A stretch of 12,225 nucleotides of DNA, from positions 1 through 12,225 of the forward strand of contig CAJKCQ010000063.1 of assembly GCA_905198475.1 (NCBI GenBank), given 5' to 3'. The DNA comes from an uncultured Sutterella sp. (GTDB taxonomy: Bacteria > Pseudomonadota > Gammaproteobacteria > Burkholderiales > Burkholderiaceae_F). Under the pieces are notes generated by a model, which was not told where the DNA came from, made no database searches, and saw only the letters and a program-made list of their open reading frames with translations. Positions 8,579-12,225 of the stretch are shown piece by piece (the first letter of the stretch is position 1; each line of letters starts with the position of its first letter). The position numbers and the translations under genes were made by a program.

Positions 8579-9222
8579 CAGTCGACTTCCGCGCCGGTGA
8601 GGCCCCAGCGTTCGCGCATGAGTTCGGCCATGCGCTTCAGGGCCTGGCCGCGGTGGCTCACGGCGTTCTTCTCTTCGGCCGTGAGCTCGGCCGCCGTGCG
8701 GCCGAATTCCGGAAGGTAGAAGTGCGGATCGTAGCCGAAGCCGCCCTCGCCCTTCGGCTGATCCGTGATCTCGCCGCGCCAGAACCCTTCGGCGATGAGG
8801 GGTTCGGGGTCGTCGGCGCTGCGCAGGGCGACGAGCACGCACGTGTAGTGCGCGCGCCGGTCGGCGACGCCGGCGAGCTTCTCGACGAGGAGGCGGTTGT
8901 TGGCGGCGTCGCCGGCGCCTTCGCCCGCGAAGCGGGCGGAGTGCACGCCCGGCGCCCCCTGGAGCGCCTCGACGCACAGCCCCGAATCGTCGGCCATCGC
9001 CGGCAGCCCCGTCTCGCGCGCGGCGTGGCGGGCCTTGGCGAGGCAGTTCTCGACGAACGTGCCGTAGGGCTCGTCGCAGGACGTGACGCCCAACTGCTTC
9101 TGCCCGGCGACGGTGAGGCCGAGCGCGGCGAACATCGCCTGGAATTCACGGATCTTTCCGGCGTTGCCGGAGGCGAGGACGAGGAGGCTGCGGGCGTCGG
9201 CCGCGGGTGTGGTCTGGGTCAT
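8578..9222 (-). CDS. rdgB: XTP/dITP diphosphatase (non-canonical purine NTP pyrophosphatase)
   Basis: Hydrolyses XTP, ITP and dITP to monophosphates plus pyrophosphate, keeping deaminated purines out of DNA and RNA. The 214-residue protein shows SGNAGKIREF (18-27), the substrate and metal motifs TFVENCLAKA (55-64) and ADDSGL (77-82), then GFGYDP (161-166) and SHRGQAL (189-195), the standard Ham1/RdgB set; E. coli RdgB has 197 residues. The N-terminal ten residues precede the usual first strand, which is common. The ATG at 9222 has only a weak purine-rich site. It starts 47 bp after the rph stop and overlaps hemW by one base, so the three genes look like one transcription unit. Confidence 0.95.
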   Translation of the reverse strand: MTQTTPAADARSLLVLASGNAGKIREFQAMFAALGLTVAGQKQLGVTSCDEPYGTFVENCLAKARHAARETGLPAMADDSGLCVEALQGAPGVHSARFAGEGAGDAANNRLLVEKLAGVADRRAHYTCVLVALRSADDPEPLIAEGFWRGEITDQPKGEGGFGYDPHFYLPEFGRTAAELTAEEKNAVSHRGQALKRMAELMRERWGLTGAEVD

Positions 9223-9269
9223 CTCTGGTGCTCTTGGGTCTGGTGGAAGTTCTGCGGGGAGGCGGCGGA

Positions 9270-10013
9270 TCAGCCCTCAAGGGCCGCGCGCTGCAGGCGC
9301 GCGAGTTGGGCGTTCCCCTCCTCGGCGAGCGCGAGGAGGCGCGAAAGGTCCTCCTTCGAGAAGGGCTCGCCCTCGGCCGTGCCCTGGATTTCGACGAAGG
9401 CGCCCCGGCTCGTCATCACGACGTTCATGTCCGTGTCGGAAGTGCTGTCCTCGACGTAGTTGAGGTCGAGGACGGGCTCACCCGCCCACATGCCGACCGA
9501 GACGGCGCTCACCTGGGCCTTGAGGGGATCCTCGGCGATCATGCCCTTGGCGAGCATCCAGTCGACGGCGTCCCGCAGCGCCACCCAGGCGCCCGTGATC
9601 GAGGCGCAGCGCGTGCCGCCGTCGGCCTGCAGCACGTCGCAGTCGATCTGGATCGTGTGTTCGCCCAACTTTCTGCGGTCCACCACGGCGCGCAGGCTCC
9701 GGCCGATGAGGCGCTGGATCTCCTGCGTGCGCCCCGACTGCTTGCCCTTGGCGGCCTCGCGGTCCGTGCGGGTGCCCGTCGAGCGCGGGAGCAGCCCGTA
9801 CTCGGCCGTCACCCACCCTTCGCCGCGGCCCTTCAAAAAGCCCGGCACGCCCGGCGTGACGCTCGCCGTGCAGAGCACGTGCGTGTCGCCCGCGCAGATG
9901 AGCACGCTCCCCTCGGCGTACTTCGTGAAGCGCCGGGTGATCGTGACGGGACGGAGCGCGTCGACGGCGCGGCCGTCGGGACGGGGGGTGTTCGGATACT
10001 GCGGTTCGGTCAT
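9270..10013 (-). CDS. rph: Ribonuclease PH
   Basis: A phosphorolytic 3'-to-5' exoribonuclease that trims tRNA 3' ends; forms a hexamer of the PNPase-like fold. From the ATG at 10013 it has 247 residues (E. coli 238). Seen are the N-terminal RPDGRAVDALRPVTITRRFT (11-30), LCTASV (47-52), RTQEIQRLIGRSLRAVVD (95-112), the phosphate-binding GGTRCASITGA (132-142) and the catalytic-region DLNYVEDSTSDTDMNVVMT (183-201), with its Asp residues intact, so it is not a broken rph as in E. coli K-12. An in-frame ATG at 10046 would add 11 residues but directly follows a large hairpin. First gene of rph-rdgB-hemW, divergent from yicC. Confidence 0.96.
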   Translation of the reverse strand: MTEPQYPNTPRPDGRAVDALRPVTITRRFTKYAEGSVLICAGDTHVLCTASVTPGVPGFLKGRGEGWVTAEYGLLPRSTGTRTDREAAKGKQSGRTQEIQRLIGRSLRAVVDRRKLGEHTIQIDCDVLQADGGTRCASITGAWVALRDAVDWMLAKGMIAEDPLKAQVSAVSVGMWAGEPVLDLNYVEDSTSDTDMNVVMTSRGAFVEIQGTAEGEPFSKEDLSRLLALAEEGNAQLARLQRAALEG

Positions 10014-10051
10014 CTTGAGCTCTGCTGCTGCGGAAATTCTGTCCATTCGGG

Positions 10052-10082
10052 GGGAGCGGCAGGCTCCGGGCCTGCCGCTCCC
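10052..10082. repeat. Perfect 12-bp inverted repeat (hairpin) upstream of rph
   Basis: GGGAGCGGCAGG (10052-10063) and CCTGCCGCTCCC (10071-10082) are exact inverted copies around a 7-nt loop. Neither strand has a T run after the stem, so it is not a standard intrinsic terminator. In an rph transcript the stem would end 38 nt before the ATG, so it may act as an mRNA leader structure; a protein-binding site is also possible. Confidence 0.8.
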
Positions 10083-10112
10083 GGCAGCCCTCATGCTACT
10101 GCAGACGCCCTG

Positions 10113-10131
10113 GGGCGGGCGCGTCCCGCCC
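10113..10131. repeat. 7-bp GC inverted repeat
   Basis: GGGCGGG (10113-10119) and CCCGCCC (10125-10131) are exact inverted copies with a 5-nt loop, 30 bp from the larger hairpin. No T run follows on either strand. In a very GC-rich region this could arise by chance. Confidence 0.5.
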
Positions 10132-10289
10132 GAACCGATCCCGCTGCGGCGCCCGTGCCCTCCGGTCGAACGCTCTAAAATGCGCGCACTTTCAAAACAA
10201 TTCCCTTCCCGGAGCACATGGCGCTTCCCATACGCGACGGCCCTCAATCGTCCCGCGCCCGCGACGCTCCCGGCGGAAGGCACCCTGAG

Positions 10290-10295
10290 AAGGAG
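10290..10295 (+). promoter_or_regulatory. Shine-Dalgarno site for yicC
   Basis: AAGGAG, 8 nt before the ATG at 10304. A near-ideal ribosome site that fixes the yicC start. Confidence 0.75.
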
Positions 10296-10303
10296 TTTGC
10301 GCA

Positions 10304-11206
10304 ATGTCTTCAGTCTCCAGCATGACGGGCTACGCCTGCGCCGACGGCAAGACCCCGGCCGGCACCGTCACCGTGGAATGCCGCACGGTCAATTCCCGCT
10401 TCCTTGATCTGACGCTGCGCCTTGACGACGGCCTGCGCTTCGCCGAGCCCGCCGTGCGCGAGCGTCTGCAGAAGCGCCTCACCCGCGGCAAGGTCGAGGT
10501 GCGCATGTCGCTCACGGCCGACGAAACGGCGCTGCCGACGGCGGTGAACCAGGGGGCGCTCAAGCGCCTCCTCGCCCTGCAGGACGCCGTCCTCTCGGCC
10601 GACGTCAACGCCGAGGAGCTCTCGGTCGCCGAAATCCTCGAGATGCCCGGCATCACCGCCGCGCCCGCCGTGGACCGCGACGCGCTCCTCGCGGCCGTCC
10701 TCACCGTGCTCGACCAGGCGCTCGAGCAGTTGGTCGCCGCGCGCCAACGCGAAGGCGCCGCCCTTACGAAGGTTCTTCTCGGCTACTGCGACAAGATGGC
10801 CGGAGTCGTGAAGGAAGTCCGCGGCGCGATGCCCCTGATCGTCGCCAACCTCGAGACGCGCCTCACCGAGCGCCTCGAAACGGCGCTCTCGAGCGCCCTC
10901 ACGGAGAAGAGCACCCTCACGAAGGAGGAGGTCTGCGACCGCATCCGCCAGGAGGTGACCCTCTATGCGATCAAGATGGACGTGGACGAGGAGATGAACC
11001 GGCTCGAGACCCACATCGCGGAGGTGCGTCGCCTGCTCGCCGCGGGCGGCGCCGTCGGGCGCAAGCTCGACTTCATGGCCCAGGAGATGAACCGCGAGGC
11101 GAACACCCTCGGCTCCAAGGCCGCGGCGATCGAAATGACCCAGGCCTCGCTCGCGCTCAAGATCACGATCGACCAGATGCGCGAACAGATCCAGAACTTC
11201 GAATAA
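10304..11206 (+). CDS. yicC: YicC-family endoribonuclease
   Basis: YicC proteins are widely conserved and the E. coli member has been reported to act as an endoribonuclease affecting small RNA stability. The 300 residues fit the family (E. coli 287). The N-terminal YicC domain starts SSMTGYA (5-11), with TVNSRFLDL (28-36) and a RGKVEVRMSL strand (61-70). The C-terminal DUF1732 domain contains DEEMNRLETHIAEV (228-241) and the hallmark GRKLDFMAQEMNREANTLGS (252-271). A helical, charged middle (about 125-220) links them. It is divergent from rph, an arrangement also seen in E. coli, and lies 35 bp before gmk. The pairing of two ribonuclease genes back to back suggests shared RNA-metabolism control, which is inference. 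Confidence 0.95.
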   Translation: MSSVSSMTGYACADGKTPAGTVTVECRTVNSRFLDLTLRLDDGLRFAEPAVRERLQKRLTRGKVEVRMSLTADETALPTAVNQGALKRLLALQDAVLSADVNAEELSVAEILEMPGITAAPAVDRDALLAAVLTVLDQALEQLVAARQREGAALTKVLLGYCDKMAGVVKEVRGAMPLIVANLETRLTERLETALSSALTEKSTLTKEEVCDRIRQEVTLYAIKMDVDEEMNRLETHIAEVRRLLAAGGAVGRKLDFMAQEMNREANTLGSKAAAIEMTQASLALKITIDQMREQIQNFE

Positions 11207-11228
11207 TCCTCACTCAAACGACCGTTTT

Positions 11229-11235
11229 GGGAGAA
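11229..11235 (+). promoter_or_regulatory. Shine-Dalgarno site that sets the gmk start
   Basis: GGGAGAA lies 6-7 nt before the ATG at 11242. The reading frame could also begin at a TTG at 11227, but that codon overlaps this site, so the ATG at 11242 is preferred. Confidence 0.6.
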
Positions 11236-11241
11236 TCCGTC

Positions 11242-11898
11242 ATGGCCGAGACCGACCTCAACGCCCCCGCCGCCGCCCGTCATCCGGGCCGGCTCTTCCT
11301 CGTCACCGCCCCGTCGGGCGCCGGAAAGTCCTCGCTCGTCAACGCGCTCCTCGAGCGCCAACCCACGATCAAGCTCTCGATCTCCTGCACGACGCGCGAT
11401 CCGCGTCCGGGCGAGGTGAACGGCCGCGAGTACCACTTCATCACCGACACGATGTTCCAGGAGATGAAGAACCGCGGCGAGTTCCTCGAGTGCGCCCTCG
11501 TGCACGGCCACTCCTACGGCACGAACCGCACCTGGATCGAGGCGCAGATGGCGCAGGGCAACGACGTGCTCCTCGAGATCGACTGGCAGGGCGCGCGCCA
11601 GGTGCGCGCGAAGTTCGCCGGCACCGTCGGCATCTTCATCCTCCCGCCCTCGATCGAGGCGCTCGAATGGCGCCTGCACCACCGCGGCACGGACTCCCCG
11701 CAGACGATCACGCGCCGTCTGATGGGCGCGGGCGCCGAGATCGCGCATGCCCCGGAATTCGAGTACGTTATAATTAATGAAGATTTCGATACGGCCCTCA
11801 GCCAGCTTGAGGCCATCGTGACGGCGAGCCGACTGACCTATGCTCAGCAGGCCCTGCGCCACCACGATCAGTTCGCGAACCTCGGCGTTCCGGTCTGA
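11242..11898 (+). CDS. gmk: Guanylate kinase
   Basis: Phosphorylates GMP and dGMP with ATP, an essential step toward GTP and (p)ppGpp. 218 residues (E. coli 207) with the P-loop APSGAGKSS (23-31), GMP-binding SCTTRDPRPGEVNGREYHF (48-66), HSYGT (90-94), LEIDWQGA (111-118) and FILPPS (132-137). The first 16 residues are an Ala-rich extension before the first strand. The ATG is chosen from its ribosome site. Codons for V176-N179 are GTT-ATA-ATT-AAT, an AT-rich run unlike the rest of this GC-rich gene. It follows yicC by 35 bp and precedes rpoZ by 65 bp, the standard order leading to spoT, which links GMP kinase with stringent-response genes. Confidence 0.97.
   Translation: MAETDLNAPAAARHPGRLFLVTAPSGAGKSSLVNALLERQPTIKLSISCTTRDPRPGEVNGREYHFITDTMFQEMKNRGEFLECALVHGHSYGTNRTWIEAQMAQGNDVLLEIDWQGARQVRAKFAGTVGIFILPPSIEALEWRLHHRGTDSPQTITRRLMGAGAEIAHAPEFEYVIINEDFDTALSQLEAIVTASRLTYAQQALRHHDQFANLGVPV
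11769..11774 (+). promoter_or_regulatory. TATAAT -10-like hexamer inside gmk
   Basis: A perfect TATAAT in an AT-rich island lies about 190 bp before rpoZ. The region 16-18 bp upstream (around 11745-11752) has no recognisable -35 and there is no TGn extension, so promoter activity is uncertain. If active it would give rpoZ its own transcript. Confidence 0.35.
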
Positions 11899-11912
11899 TT
11901 CCTCGCTTCGCT

Positions 11913-11931
11913 GGCCTGATCGGGCCTTTTT
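11913..11931 (+). terminator. Possible attenuator between gmk and rpoZ
   Basis: GGCC (11913-11916) can pair with GGCC (11923-11926) across a 6-nt loop, followed by five T (11927-11931). The stem is only 4 bp, so termination would be weak at best; it may reduce read-through from gmk into rpoZ. Confidence 0.35.
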
Positions 11932-11963
11932 CCGTCTACTGCTCACCACTCAAGAAAAGACAA

Positions 11964-12164
11964 ATGGCACGCATCACCGTTGAAGACTGCCTGAAGAGAA
12001 TCCCCAACCGCTTCCAGATGGTTCTGGTTGCGGCCTACCGTGCCCGTCAGCTCTCGCAGGGCTACGCCCCTAAGATCGACGCCAAGGACAAGCCGGCCGT
12101 CATCGCCCTGCGCGAGGTCGCCGACGGTCTCGTCGGCACGGACATGCTCAAGCATGTGCAGTAA
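11964..12164 (+). CDS. rpoZ: RNA polymerase omega subunit
   Basis: Omega binds the beta-prime subunit, aids polymerase assembly and contributes to the ppGpp-binding site. The 66 residues (Burkholderiales omegas are close to this length; E. coli has 91) begin MARITVEDCL and continue IPNRFQMVLVAAYRARQL (13-30) and KPAVIALREVADG (43-55), the conserved omega core. The E. coli C-terminal tail is absent, as usual in this group. A modest purine-rich ribosome site (AAGAAAAG) precedes the ATG. It follows gmk by 65 bp with a possible attenuator between. spoT is the usual next gene; the last 61 bp of the window show no convincing start for it. Confidence 0.95.
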   Translation: MARITVEDCLKRIPNRFQMVLVAAYRARQLSQGYAPKIDAKDKPAVIALREVADGLVGTDMLKHVQ

Positions 12165-12225
12165 CCGAACGCACTCAGACTTCTGACGCAGACGGCCGGG
12201 CCGCCTCTCTTCGTGTCCGCACGAA

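Larger units (their letters stand above)
10014..10303. promoter_or_regulatory. Divergent rph/yicC intergenic region
   Basis: This 290-bp stretch separates rph (minus) and yicC (plus) and must hold both promoters. A TAAAAT at 10176-10181 is a plausible -10 for yicC but has no good -35. On the minus strand TTGTTT (10195-10200), 17 bp, TAGAGC (10172-10177) is a weak candidate for rph. The rph-proximal half carries two GC hairpins; the yicC ribosome site is at 10290-10295. Nothing else is recognised. Confidence 0.45.

Noticed and set aside
11227..11241. TTG start for gmk five codons upstream
   Set aside because: The TTG overlaps the ribosome site that serves the ATG at 11242.
11777..11821. Out-of-frame ATG mini-ORF directly after the TATAAT in gmk
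   Set aside because: Fourteen codons, no ribosome site, wholly inside gmk; no support for translation.
12165..12225. Start of spoT in the last 61 bp
   Set aside because: No ATG and no ribosome site is visible; a late GTG near 12213 lacks support.

Overview
The window is high-GC DNA (roughly two thirds G+C by eye) carrying twelve protein genes that fit a Betaproteobacterium of the order Burkholderiales, possibly a Sutterellaceae-like gut lineage. This rests on the omega subunit sequence, the yicC-gmk-rpoZ order, the divergent rph/yicC pair, the rph-rdgB-hemW run and the glnA-ntrB-ntrC cluster. Family-level placement is inference. No insertion sequence, prophage, CRISPR array, tRNA or rRNA is visible, so this is mostly core chromosome.

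Layout, left to right. (1) 1-2530, minus strand: three tightly packed genes downstream of ntrC: a 213-residue protein I do not recognise (1889-2530), a radical-SAM RNA methyltransferase of the RlmN/Cfr family (631-1773) and a two-helix membrane protein that runs off the left edge (1-634). The first overlaps the ntrC stop as GTGA and the last overlaps the methyltransferase stop as ATGA. (2) 2527-7167, minus strand: the nitrogen-control locus glnA-ntrB-ntrC. A consensus sigma-54 promoter (7152-7167) and a perfect NtrC-type palindrome (7320-7334) lie upstream of glnA, and a strong intrinsic terminator (5509-5544) separates glnA from ntrBC. (3) 7418-10013, minus strand: rph-rdgB-hemW, which cover tRNA 3' processing, clean-up of non-canonical nucleotides and heme trafficking. 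(4) 10014-10303: a divergent intergenic region with a perfect 12-bp hairpin in front of rph. (5) 10304-12164, plus strand: yicC-gmk-rpoZ; spoT would be the usual next gene but is not reached.

The nitrogen genes form a feedback loop readable from the DNA. Glutamine synthetase carries the adenylylation tyrosine. NtrB has the H, N and G boxes of a kinase. NtrC has a phosphoacceptor Asp, the sigma-54-contacting GAFTGA loop and a Fis-type helix-turn-helix. The glnA control region has the DNA sites these proteins need.

I found no clearly new biological system. The items most worth a second look are the unassigned gene fused by overlap to ntrC, the divergent RlmN-like paralog with its hairpin-filled leader, the large hairpin in front of rph, and an AT-rich TATAAT-bearing codon island inside gmk.
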